NCBI RefSeq assembly: GCF_018873765.1 | Contig: NC_057916.1 | Location: 52,144,540 to 52,208,539 of the forward strand | DNA: 64,000 nt | Source of the DNA: Telopea speciosissima | Lineage: Eukaryota > Streptophyta > Magnoliopsida > Proteales > Proteaceae | Direction of reading: 5' to 3' | Part shown: piece after piece, positions 31,408 through 42,406 of the stretch | How positions within the stretch are numbered: the first letter of the stretch is position 1 | Layout: each line of letters begins with the position of its first letter | Made by a program: the position numbers and the translations under genes | The notes under the pieces: model-generated | Told to the model about the DNA's origin: nothing | Database searches by the model: none | The model's input: the letters and a program-made list of their open reading frames with translations, nothing else

Positions 31408-34400
31408 TTATATAGAAGCTTCCAACATATCTCCATACTCCTGTTGCATCACAGCCGCTTCTCCCCAACAACTGGGAAAAAGACACTGAATTAAATTGTT
31501 CTGTACATTAATGAGCAATACAACACGGATACTCCCAAATGCCATCACTATCACTACAGATATTGGTCATATGCGAAAGTGAGATCATAATGAGAAATAA
31601 CTACTAAGGCTGTGTTTGGTATGCATTCCAAGTCAATTTCGCATTCTCGGACGATAAAAATAGTTGTTTTTACCATCCGAGAATGCGAAATTGACCTAGA
31701 ATGCATTCCAAGAATGCATACCAAACACAGCCTTAAATTCCAAGTTTTGAAGAATAAACAATTACCTCATCCTCCTTGTCTTTCTTGCCTCCAGTAAAGA
31801 ACTTGTAGCCTCCATAGAAAAGTAATCCCCAGCCAGATAAAGAGACAATCACAAACTGCATAGGATTGGGAGCACCAATTAATACTAGATCATAACAATT
31901 CTAGACATAGTTGTCAAGGCACTGCCTTGGTGACTTGTTGATGTCACCTTCAGGTCTAGGCCCCCTCAATGCCTTTGGTCACCTAGACACCGTGACAACT
32001 ATGATTCTAGATTTACGCCCCAGTAAATTAAAGAGAATTCAAACATATCTATACAACCTCACAAGGAGGTAGTAAGTCAAAAGTATTGAAATCAGAATTC
32101 ATCAAAACAATGTTATATAACTAATTTAGTCCAGAATATAGCATAATTTTTTTCTAAAAAAGTAGGATAAAACATGCCTTCTCAAACTCTAATAATAGGC
32201 GGCAACTCATTGAGGAAATGTAATTGGAATGACCAAAATGATGTTAATAACTAAATTACGGTTCAATGTTGCAAACTTCTAGACAAACAAAAATACAGGT
32301 AAAAGGGCACTTTCAATTTTTTTCCAGTCAAAAGGTAAAAAATAAATACAATTATTTCTCTAACCCCTCTATCCCTTCATTCCACCTCCCTCCCAAAACC
32401 AGTGGTGGGGCCGTATTAGCTGGCTAGTCTAATCCCCCCCCCCCCCAACAAAAAAAAAAGCCCAAAAATAGATGTCTCTAACATGGGAAAACCAATGTCG
32501 TAGAAAGTGATGATTCCTATGTCAGATGTTTCCATATCCTATTTCTTTGATTTCCCCTAGTACTCCCTATTATGAAACCTCAACCCAATTGATTAGAATT
32601 ATATCTTGATTTACATGTACAGTAAATCAAGATATAATTCTAATCAATTGGGTTGAGGTTTCATAATAGGGAGTACAAGGGGAAATCAAAGAAATAGGGG
32701 AACCTAAATAAGGTTCCCAAACCCAACACAATTCCTAGGTCATAGATTACACATGAGACTGAGGATGCAGCACATGCGCCAAGGCGTGGAGGGTAATAAT
32801 GATCCAATCGAGCTTGCCAACATTTTCAGATTGACTCAGATGATGGAGAGGATCCCTATACCAGTGGGTGAAGGATCGAGGTGAGCATGTTATGGATCAA
32901 GCTAGGGGTAAGCCCGACTCGAAGATAGCTAGTTAGATGGGTACAAATGTTGACAAGTATATGTCATCTCGCGAGGGCCATGTGCATCCATACACACCGC
33001 GACCCTTTGAGTCTCAAGCTGGTAGGGATGAGGAGGACGACCCCGAGTGGTTGCATTCCAGTGTGGGGGTTATGGGGGTGATGGAGATGATGGGAATGAT
33101 GATTGGGGGTTGTGCCAAAGGTACCGGTACCATCTTTAGCTAGAGCCAGAGCCGGTGCACTTTATAGGCGGAACAGTATACTCATTCCACACAAGATGAT
33201 GACCATGGTGCACGTGCCCCCACACGTGCAGGGACTATAGGCTACTCAAGAGGTCCACGTCACATATTCGTACCACCACCTGAGCAGCAGGATGATACAC
33301 TGGAGTCCATGGACATCAGTATCGAGAACTTGACTGATAGTCTTGGAGGTATGAGTATGGAGGGTGGTATAGTTGGGGAGCAATGGCATGCACCATCATA
33401 TGGATATGGGCCATATGGCACGGGGAGCACCAGTTTCAACTAAAGTCACTATACTGGGTGTAGTGAGTTCGGGCATGTTAGCTCTTCATCATCATTACCC
33501 CGTCTCTGAGTATAAAGGTCAGTCACACACTGAGACAGGTTTTGAGGATAGCATCTTCGGGTTCCCAACCCCCCAACCACACATGCCGGTTCTAGTTCCA
33601 CATGCACTAATCAGTAGCAATGGCTCTCGCTCGAGTTCTGCACGGTTTACAGATATGGGGTACCCTCGGTTACGGTACCTCCAGTACGTTAACATCTATA
33701 GCGTTGTTGTGGATGACCTCGAGCGTTTCTTTTGCTACACTATCACATGGTCAGCTTTTGTGATTCAGTTGGAGGAAAACTTGATTCGGCATCAACAACA
33801 TTCTAGTGGTTTTGATCCGGCCCGACACGACACTCATTCCAATACTAGGTGACTCACTAACATTGTTGCTCATATTGTTCACTTGTACAGTCTTATATAT
33901 TGAAATCTTTGACTCTATATAACAAACAATGTTAGATGTCTGATGTATGAAATGGTTTATAATTTGACGTCATTTCCTTCGTAATGCTTATTTTTTAGGT
34001 TATTTTTACACGAATTATATGTATTCCAATACTAAAGATTGTATGAGATAGGCCATATCATTGTATATATATAGCGTAGACTACCAATCATAGGCCAAAA
34101 GTCAAACTGCCATTTTGAGTTAGTTTTAAAAAATTAAGGGTTCCATTATGTTTATAGGGCCTAAAATAGCATGGCTCGAGAACTTGGTTTCGGACCTGGT
34201 TTTGGTCAGGCCAAAAACCAAGTTGGACTGAGATCTTGGCGAGTTGGTACACTTCTTTTTTTTTTGAACTCGTTTGATGGTTTTGGTGGGGGTTTTTTGA
34301 CCTAGTTTGGTCATGAAACTTGGTATACAGCCTATTTTGGGCTATTTAAACACAATGACACAATCAGATTTTCCAAAATCAAAGCCCAAATAAGAGTTTG

Positions 34401-37400
34401 ACTTAGTGGAAAACCAGGACAGACACTTATTTATGCCTAATATCATTTAAGTAAATGTTTTTATATTTGTTATTTCATTTACTTAAGGTATTATTCATAA
34501 ATAAGCAAATATACCCCCTATTTGAATCCAATAAAAATAGTTAACAAATCAAATCGCAAAAATGTCTCTGAGGCTATATCTAACCCAAAGTGGAAGAGGG
34601 CCATGTTTGAGAAAATGATGGCTATTAAGAAGAGTGGTACTTGGACACTTGTAGATCTTCCCAGGGGGAGAGTTCCAGTTGGATGCAGGTGGGTCTATAC
34701 AATTAAGTATTTATCTGATGGCACTGTGGAAAGATATAAGGCCATGGAACAAGACCTTGCTGAGATCTCGATAATATCTCGCTTTTTTGAAACACTGAAA
34801 CGAGATGATAGGCGAAATAGGAGGAATGCATTGTCTCGCCAAGACATCGGTCGAGATCGAGATCTTAGTGGTCTCGATCATCTCAGTGGGAAACCTTAGT
34901 ATACAGACACTTACTTATGCCGGAAACCAGGATAGACAATTTCTCAGACATTTACTTAAATGATATTAGGCATAAATAAGTGCATGTCCTGGTTTCTAGC
35001 GAAAATAAGTCTTGGTATATACAGACACTTATTTATACCAGAAACCAAGACCGACACTTGCTCGAACATTTACATAAAATGATATTAGGCATAAATAAGT
35101 GTTTGTCCTGGTTTCTAACATAAATAAATTTTTGTCATGGCTTCTGGCATAAATAAGTGTCTGTACACCAAGGTTTCCCGCCGAGATGACCGAGACCACT
35201 AAGATCTCGACCAAGATCTCGGCAAAACAAAGCATTCCTCTTATTTCGCCTATCATCTCGTCTTGGTGTCTCAAAAAAGCAAGATATTACCGAGATCTCA
35301 GCGAGTTCTTGTTCCATGTAAAATAGGCTATCTTACAACTTTCATGGCCTGATTAGGTCATATACCACCAAAACCAGTTGCCGGAAAAAAAATACACCAA
35401 CTTGGCCGATATCTGAGACAACTCGGTTTCAAGCCTGAGCGAAACCGAGACTTCGAACATTGCACTCAACCACTAAACTAGTCATTATTTGACCATATAA
35501 GCCAACAGTCAAATCAATCAGTCAACCCCCCTTTGAGATTCAGTTGACCACCCTTTTTTTTAGTCACTTAAATGGTCAAATTTCTCCTGTGAGATTGGTC
35601 GACTCTCTTAGTTGATAGAGTGACTAATCAATCCATTTCAAGGCACTTGGGCTTGGCCAGAACCATTACATAAAAAAAGAAATGTAACTCTAATCCTATG
35701 TCTTGTGAAGCTCAGCCTTATTCATAAATTCTTGAATAACAATTTGTAAAGCTTGTATGATGTGATCAAATGCTTCAACTATTTGGCATGGCTTCCTTGA
35801 GCATCTACATCTATGTCATACTGATTTAGGAAGCTAAACCAGTACCAAAACAGAATCGAATTCAGAGAATAAAATAATTCAGATTAGGGAGATCAAACAT
35901 ATAAGGAAATCAGATGATCAGACAGGAACAAAACTCAGGTTGAATTCTACTCTTAGGGTAATAAATCCCTGCTGAAAAGTCGAGGTTGATCCAAGGGTTG
36001 GATCTGGAGTTATGAAGCAATTTCAGTGATATTAGGAGGGGTATAACAGTCAAATCACAAATCAGAATACTATTCAGAAAACAGAATTATACTGGCCGAT
36101 AGATTATGATCACATGACATAAATCTTAGCAATAATAATCTCCAAAACAGTAGCTCGATTCAGCAATCAGATAGATGGTATTAAACCTGGAAAACAGGAG
36201 CAAAATTGGGAGACATAATTATCTCCAGATCAGCAGGTCTGACACCAAGGAATTCTGGTTGAAGGTGTCCTCTAAGGTGAAGAACAACTCAAAAGATGAC
36301 GATAATCTGATGGTCAGATTCCCTCAACCATAATTCTAGTAAAAAAATACTTGCATAAGAAATCCCAGATCAGAATATGAATTGCAGAAAACCAGAAGAA
36401 TACTTGCTTGATTAATGAAGGAGAAGAAAGAGGAAGAAGAATAAGAATAAGGAAGAACACATGGCTTCTCACAGCAAGGTGGTTAGAAGGTCAAACACCA
36501 ACTATCCTTGATCACACACAAGGATCTATGATCTAACACAAGGGATATCTTCATGCAAGGTAGAGAACAGCAGCAGCAGTTTTTTAAAAATAAAAACCGT
36601 GGCTATATAATGAGCCCACGGTTTCCTTTTATTGACAATAGAGAGAGAGAGTTTGAGATGGAGTTGACTTGGGAGATCCCTAGTCAACCCCACATTACAA
36701 ACCACAATCCCTTTTAAAGTCTAAGTAGCCTATGTCAATTTTAAAAGTGATGTGGACTCAACTTAAAAGCAAATTAAAGAAACTGAACCTACACAAACTT
36801 CAATTGAACCCATCAGTTCAACCAAGCTGAACCAAAAACAACTAAACACAAAAGAAACTATCTTAAGACAGAATTAAAAGACTAAACAAAACTAGGCCAC
36901 ACTAGGCTGGCCTCTCTTGGATCTCCTGCGGTAGGTCTTCAAATCTACATCAACATTGCTCGATCATCATCATCTTCTTTGAGTCATCTTGACTTGCTTG
37001 CATAAACTCTTTCTATCTTCTGAGATGCTTAATGACTTCACTTCCCATATGATGCTTAGACATCACCTAACAAACTTGTTAGTGCATACCTCATCATCAA
37101 CACTCATAATTGTCATGGCGTCGCCATGGCACATGGCGTCCTGGCGCTGGAGAAGCCTGCATGGCGACCTACGCCATGGCGTCCTTTGATTTCTTCTTCC
37201 TATCTCTCTTTCCCTCTTCGATTTCTGCCTTCCCTCTTCGATTTCTTCTTTATTTCTTCTTTCCCTCTTCGATTTCTTCTTTATTTCTTCTTTCCCTCTT
37301 CGATTTCTTCTTCTTGTCTCTCTTTCCCTCTTCGATATCTTCTTCCTGTCTCTCTGTCTCTGTTTTGCAACTAAGAAGTCGCCAGATCTGATTCCAGGAA

Positions 37401-40400
37401 TTAAATACTCCTTGCTTAGTTGATTTCTGTGATGAGTTCTTGCTGGAATTGATAGAACATGATGTGGCGATGCTTTGCTTGAAGGTTTAGACTGGACGCC
37501 TGGACCGAGAAGAGTTGAAGGAGTTATCTCCTTCGTACTTTGCCTTTTTCCGTCCCAGGTTGAAGATAACCATAAATCCGATCGTGGGTTATTACAAACC
37601 CTTATTTTTTCCTTTTTCCTAAAGTACCCTTCTCTTCTTTTATTCCCCTTTGTCCATACTTTACACATCCCTCCAAGTTTACCCTTAGTCATTAAATCAA
37701 AACCCTTTTATGCCCTTTCTTAGATTCTGCTTAATTACAAGATTGCCATCCTTAAAAATTGAGAAACAATAGAGAAAAAATAAAACATGGCTTGAGTATA
37801 CATCTATTAAACCATTAAAAATAGAGAAAATAAAAAATAAAACATGGTCGACATGCTCGCCATGGCGGGCGACATGTCGATATATCGACGTGACACCCCT
37901 CCACCAACTTGGATCGCCGTGACGCCGTAACAACTATGTCAACACTTACCTATTAAGTTGCACAAAACAAGGTTTGTTATATACATTCTAGAGCAACCGG
38001 AATGTTCATCATTAAGACACTAACATGCTTAGAACACCCAGAGTAGTACATTGTCATGTGCCAGTAATGACAGTACCTCCGAGATAATATACCACTAAGT
38101 ACCATAAACATGTTTGAGGAGCCATTGGAACTTTACTAGTCCTCTGCCACTCATGACATTATTTCTGGTATAGTCTTTCCATCAAATAGTAACATGCTTA
38201 GTCCCACACTAAGGCATGTTTATTCCATTGGCGTTCATTTGTTTGGTTACCACCAAACACTCATATTTATTATCATTAAAACTTTTCAAATAACAATCCG
38301 TCAAACCAGCAGTTTGAAAATTATTTACAAATCTCTGAAGCAGAACCTGGCAGAAGTTTCAGATCCAGCTTTGGATCTCTCAGCCTTTGTGTTTCAATCT
38401 GAAACTCAGCAAGATGAGTCCCCCCCCCCCCTCCCTCAGTTTGTGAATACTCCACAAAATCTTAGGACAAAGGTCCAGGCTGAGGGAGATTCAACTCCTT
38501 TTCCTTCTGTCCAGTCTACCGCCCAAAACAGGGAATGGATGCTTTGCTTTAACTGAAAATTGTAACAGAAAATTAAGGAAGAAGAAGGTTAAGAACAGAG
38601 AAGGAGAGGAAGAGTGGCTCACTGCTGAAGGCTGAAGGAGAATTCGATGTGATGTTGCACAGGGGAGAAAAAAGGAGACGGCCCTATCGCTCAGCAGAAC
38701 ATCACCAGTTCATGCAAACAACAACTCTTAAAAAGAACAAATATTCTTAACTAAATCTGATCGATGGTGGTATGCTTACACGTGTAGTTTATTTGCTAAC
38801 AAGATTGATTCAAACTGCGAAACTGAAAAAAAACTGGATTCTACCTCCAACTGCCACTATCGATAACTGAAACAAACTGGACTCTCTCTCCTACTGCCAC
38901 TATTGATAGCTAGACAAGCATACAATAAAAAAATAATAATAACGATAATAATAATAATAATAAATATGAGAGTACAAAAAAATATTCACTAAAAAAGAAA
39001 TAATTTCCCTAGCTACCGACACTAGAACTGAAGCCAAGTTTATACCAGGTTCTCCTTGGCCTGGGTTTACAAATTGGGTCAAACCGGTTAAACTAGGCTA
39101 GTGCAACTGCATCAAGGGATGATAAAGGGAACAAAAAATCCTGTGGTCAGAGTCAATATTACCCATTCAATGAGAGAATTGACCCCAAAATAATTTCATC
39201 CATAATTGAATAAGCTAGAGTCTGACATGTGAAGTCAATATTCAAAAATTTTATTTCACTAGTTTGGATTACTAAATGAAGCTTAACAATATCCCAAGTC
39301 AGCTTAAATTCAAATTCTTTTTCCCTTAAAATTATATGGTTCAACTTAATCCAATTTGTAATAAAAACTCCAACGAGCACCTTGCTACAACCAAATTCTG
39401 ATAAGAAATTATAATGATGCGAACAAACAATGCCTCAATTATGACATGCCTGAAAAGGAGCCAATGATAAAAATGGGATCCAGAGCTTACCTAAATCACA
39501 TCTAGCATTGAAGAGTTCAAATTTGGAACTGGAAAAAATAGTATAGAGCTACAAGCATACAACTGAACCCATATAATAGTATGCACCAAATTCACAGCCT
39601 ATCTTCATCCTTCGGATCACACGACAATCCCCTGGAATATTGCTCCTAATTTTTTGGAACTGGCAGAACTAACAGCAAATTTTTCAACAGTAACTTTTGG
39701 TTTGTGTATTGATAACTCCATCCTGGAATATCTATGGAACCTAGCTCGTAAATCCATTGAGGACTGGTATAGTAATCCTACAATGGGAAGGGTTGTATTT
39801 GGTTTTTAATCTAATATATTTCTTTCCTTTTATCAAAAATAAATAAATTTCACAGCCTACTCATGTGGAAAAGAGAAAAGAACGCCCAGTCATCTTGAAG
39901 AAACTTAGTAATGACAATATTAACAGCATAAGACGAAATATCGGCCTCAGCTGCAACAAAAAAATACTCACATGCTCTTCCTTCCATTTTGACGGGCTCA
40001 AAGGGTCCTCCCAAAAGTTTACCTTGGCGGGTCCATGATGATCTGCATTTTAGGGAATAAGCAAGTTTGTGACTCAGTTAAGGAAGAGCTAAAGATATCT
40101 CCTAATCAGATTCATAAAACAATCAGCAATGCCAGGACAGTAGGATCCCATATGCATGGACATATTCATCAAAACAGATCAAGAATATTTAAATAGTTGC
40201 ATGGTCCATAAAGAGGAAGCGCAATGGAAATAGAAGAAATAATGATAGACAAACTATTAGCGAAATAACTTCTGGAAATACAATGAAAGAAATCATGAAA
40301 CCCGCAAAACAGCCACTCTTTGAGATTCAAAACTCTAGAATCATAGTTATATGATCATTACTTTTTTCCCCCTACAAATAATGAAGATTATCTCAAGAAG

Positions 40401-41024
40401 AACAGAATGGCATTAAAACAAAAAACCGTGCCAGCATGGTAGAAAAACATATTTTTGGCCAATGAATCTATTTGTAATTAGAAGTGTAATAAAAAAAACA
40501 TTAATCAACATTTCACTTCTCATTTATACGTGAATTGCCACATCCACACATGATTCAGTGTGACTCATCTACATAGTTTCAGTAGTCAACAAGTAAGGTG
40601 CCAAAGGAACTGAAGCGCCCCCTCCGCCAACCCCCACCCCGCATCCAAAAAAAAAAAAACAAAGAAAAAGGCAGTGGGAGGCTGCTTTATGATTTTCTGT
40701 TAGTTTGTAGATACAAAAATAATTTCTGACCTCGCTGGTAGAATGACAAATTAAAACTAAAAGATAAAGAAAAGGCTTGACATTCCCAATCTATGTGAAT
40801 GAGATCGACGTTCATAAGAAGAAGAAACGATTTAGTCAAAATTCCAAAGTGAATCTAAAGGAGGAGGCGATGGGGGGGAAGGAAATGAGATATGTACCTC
40901 CACCACCGGCGAGACCGCGCCGCTGGATTAACTTAGATGCTTGAACCACCGAAGTCGACGATGTCGGAGAGGAAAGGCGAGCTAGAGATGCGGTTTGACG
41001 AGCTGCTGCTGCCCAGGCTGCCAT
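31408..41024 (-). CDS. Host gene: small predicted mitochondrial single-span membrane protein (4 exons)
   Basis: Minus-strand exons: 41024-40898 (MAAWAAAARQ..., ending RRGLAGGG), 40042-39972 (DHHGPPKVNFWEDPLSPSKW), 31855-31766 (FVIVSLSGWGLLFYGG..., ending KKDKEDE) and 31485-31408 (ending EYGDMLEASI, stop TAA). Introns are GT-AG and the phases fit (127, 71, 90 and 78 nt; 121 residues). Residues 1-40 are Arg/Ala/Ser-rich with no acids, a mitochondrial presequence with an RRG-LA cleavage-like site. Residues 67-86 form one membrane span. I recall a conserved plant family with this HHGPPKVNFW...SGWGLL...GGYKFFTG pattern but cannot name its role; a small respiratory-complex subunit is a guess. The last exon is the least certain: acceptor TTCAG fits the frame, and a nearby CCCAG would not. 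Intron 2 is 8.1 kb. Confidence 0.85.
31605..31735. mobile_element. Palindromic MITE in intron 3 of the host gene
   Basis: Nearly the whole 131 bp folds back. The ends are TAAGGCTGTGTTTGGTATGC and its complement. A TA or TAA target duplication is possible, so I do not assign a superfamily. Its arms share GCATTCCAAG with each other. It fills about half of the 280-bp intron 3. Confidence 0.75.
31906..32003. mobile_element. 98-bp hAT-like MITE
   Basis: TIRs CATAGTTGTCAAGG and CATAGTTGTCACGG (inverted) are flanked by the exact 8-bp target duplication ATTCTAGA at 31898-31905 and 32004-32011. An 8-bp duplication and CA...TG ends fit the hAT superfamily. Confidence 0.88.
32538..32698. repeat. Near-perfect 77-bp hairpin
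   Basis: Arms 32538-32614 and 32622-32698 are complementary with one mismatch seen by eye, with a 7-base centre. The inner part TACTCCCTATTATG resembles a Stowaway-type end, but the palindrome extends beyond it, so the type is open. Confidence 0.88.
32730..33852 (+). pseudogene. Possible hAT-transposase C-terminal remnant
   Basis: Pieces read LRMQHMRQG, NNDPIELANIF, SSREGHVHPYTPRPFES, DEEDDPEWLH and a long Gly/Ser/His-rich tail (33373-33852). The DPIxLxxIF block followed by an acidic, low-complexity tail is what I recall from the C-terminal end of plant hAT transposases. Stops and frameshifts are frequent. No catalytic region is present. It lies in host intron 2 on the opposite strand. Confidence 0.45.
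34150..35465. repeat. Composite inverted repeat around a copia RT fragment
   Basis: Outer arms (34190-34400 and, inverted, 35310-35460) match each other and match 53500-53757, the end of an hAT-like element. Inner arms (34742-34900 and, inverted, 35150-35320) share a longer stretch beginning ATGGAACAAGA. Between them, copies of a motif containing AGACACTTATTTATGCC occur on both strands. A piece of copia RT lies between the left outer and inner arms. Confidence 0.75.
34522..34742 (+). pseudogene. Copia reverse transcriptase N-terminal fragment
   Basis: SNPKWKRAMFEKMMAIKKSG, TWTLVDLPRGRVPVGCRWVY and YLSDGTVERYKA form the first part of an RVT_2 domain. It stops exactly where the inner inverted repeat starts, so the repeat either cut it or captured it. 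It is not related in frame to the nearest full copia elements. Confidence 0.8.
35480..37104 (-). repeat. LTR-like block in host intron 2 (possible solo LTR, boundaries open)
   Basis: On the minus strand a TGTTAGGTGATG start at 37072 is followed by about 450 bp, a TATA-like ATTATATAG near 36610 and a leader with TTCTTCC runs. An end and a target duplication were not found. No coding sequence is present. Confidence 0.35.
37105..37938. mobile_element. 834-bp hAT-like non-autonomous element
   Basis: TIRs CATAATTGTCATGGCGTC and CATAGTTGTTACGGCGTC (inverted) are flanked by the exact 8-bp duplication TCAACACT at 37097-37104 and 37939-37946. The ends match the 98-bp MITE at 31906-32003 in the same intron. 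The interior has CATGGCG-rich ends, a pyrimidine minisatellite and about 350 bp of unique sequence. No transposase is present. Confidence 0.88.
37184..37362 (+). repeat. Pyrimidine-rich minisatellite, unit about 31 bp
   Basis: Repeated units contain TTTCCCTCTTCGATTTCTTC. About five units of unequal length. It lies inside the hAT-like element. Its antisense reading gives a Lys/Glu-rich ORF that I regard as an artefact of the repeat. Confidence 0.8.
37947..38930. other. Intron DNA with an unidentified open segment
   Basis: The plus-strand ORF at 38194-38556 ends with SDPALDLSAFVFQSETQQ and similar text. It is interrupted by a run of C and is not recognised; it may be an old retroelement piece. 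Nothing else was identified. Confidence 0.3.
38932..38964. repeat. AAT microsatellite
   Basis: A run of AAT units with one interruption (ACGATAATAAT). Confidence 0.85.
38965..39971. other. Intron DNA, possible LINE RNase H trace
   Basis: Near 39640-39810 the plus strand reads WNLARKSIEDW followed by a stop and an A+T-rich tail, faintly like a LINE 3' end. The rest is A+T-rich with no feature seen. Confidence 0.25.
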
Positions 41025-41191
41025 GGTTAGAAACTTTAAGGGTTCTTTAGAAAGGCAATGTGAACCAGAGAAAAATAGAGAAACAAAACGAGAGAGTGCG
41101 ACACCACACCACCGCTTGTTGTCTTTGAGAAATGGAAAAAACCTGAGAGAAAGAACGCCCTTCTATTTTATCGCATATTCTTTTTTTTCTG

Positions 41192-41333
41192 TTTTTTTTT
41201 TTTTTTTCTTTTTTGTTTTTTTGTTTGGTTTTTGGGTTTTTGAGCCGGAGGTGTCCGACCCTGCACACGAACCGCGAGGTACTGAGCTCCCATGTTCACC
41301 AAGGAGTTTCCTCCCAGGGCTCGTGCACAGCCC
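41192..41333 (-). mobile_element. SINE-like insertion upstream of the host gene
   Basis: A roughly 140-bp body with a long A-rich tail on the minus strand lies between two direct repeats starting CGCATATTCTTTT (41172-41191 and 41334-41355). Near the middle the minus strand reads GGGAGCTCAGTACC and then GCGGTTCGTGTG, which resemble tRNA-type A and B boxes but are poor matches. It sits about 150-300 bp upstream of the host ATG. Confidence 0.5.
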
Positions 41334-41405
41334 CGCATATTCTTTTCTTTTTCTGAAGACCAAAATGTCATTCCTATAATTTCGAAATTTCCTCCAATCA
41401 TGTAC

Positions 41406-41591
41406 AGGGTTTTAAAACTAGGAATCGGTAACGAAACCTGCTGGAATCAGTCCAAAGAACCCTAGAATCGGTCATTTGATCTAAAAATTGACCGATTCAA
41501 GGGAGTCTTGGCATGAATATTTTGATCTAAATTGGCAAGAATCAGGATCGGTGCTGATTCACTTATCTGATTTCCGATTTTTGAAACCTTG
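41406..41591. mobile_element. 186-bp MITE with 9-bp target duplication
   Basis: Flanked by ATCATGTAC at 41397-41405 and 41592-41600. The ends AGGGTTTTAAAACT and (inverted) CAAGGTTTCAAAAA match imperfectly. A 9-bp duplication suggests the Mutator group. Confidence 0.75.
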
Positions 41592-41821
41592 ATCATGTAC
41601 TCATGTGTTGATGCTCCACTCATAATTTTCCCACTTCCTATCTATGAAACCGTATACAACTTGAGATCTCTCAGGCTACTCCTCATGGATGGAAAAAGGT
41701 ATACATGGGTATTCTGGTTAATACATCGCATCAAATACGCTTGGTTTATTCCACTCTGACTATAAGCTCGGAGGCTGGACTGCTGTCACTGCCCTTTTAT
41801 TGGGATTAAATAAATCGGGCA

Positions 41822-42406
41822 TGTTGCGTCAGGAAATTGTATCACAGCGTCCTGTGCCTGCAAAATGAGATTAGCAGAGAGGACCGGGCTGTGCCGGCGA
41901 TTCCACTCCGATGCCAAAGTCAGAATCCTTGCAATAGATGAGACTAATGGAATTTAGATGATCGTAGAAGGATGTTACCTCCCTTATTTATGGTGGGTGA
42001 TGGGCAGAATCGTGCCCTAATAGGAAAGTTGGGTTCTTGGAGTGGAGTGAGAGTGTTTAGGAGTGATTTCAGGGATAACGTTCATCCCATGATTCCCTTG
42101 GCGCCTGATTAGGCATCGTACAGGCGATAATCTTGGACCACGTTGGTTAGTGGCAAGTTTTGAGTTAGTTAGGCGAAGTATTGAGGTCGCCCCTTCATGG
42201 CATGGGCCAGGTCGCCGTCCTTTGGGTGGTGACACAGTGGCCTCCTGCGATGGCACAAGTCGCGCTCTCGTACCCCGCGATGTATGCCATTCGGCTGTTC
42301 TCGCTCTTGGTGAGCTCGTCGGTTTACTTCTGGCCTTTGTGGCCCCAGCTCGTTCCTCGCGTACTCCTCAGCTCATTCTCGTAAGGAGAGATCTCCTGAC
42401 CTATCA
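41822..42406 (-). repeat. 3' LTR (Tat copy 2)
   Basis: On the minus strand it begins TGATAGGTCAGG at 42406 and ends GCAACA at 41822. The polypurine tract AGTAGGGGGCTCG lies directly before it (42407-42419). Confidence 0.9.

Larger units (their letters stand above)
31856..39971 (-). other. 8.1-kb intron 2 of the host gene
   Basis: Bounded by donor GTGAGT (39971) and acceptor TATGCAG (31856) on the minus strand. It holds at least two hAT-like elements of one family, an almost perfect hairpin, a transposase-like remnant, a large composite inverted repeat and an LTR-like block. All other introns of this gene are short (855 and 280 bp). Confidence 0.85.

Noticed and set aside
37063-37692. 209-codon Lys/Glu/Arg-rich ORF on the minus strand
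   Set aside because: Its low-complexity sequence is the antisense reading of the pyrimidine minisatellite inside an hAT-like element.
41023-41379. 118-codon plus-strand ORF opposite the host gene start
   Set aside because: It is composed of the host leader antisense and the poly-T tail of the SINE-like insertion.
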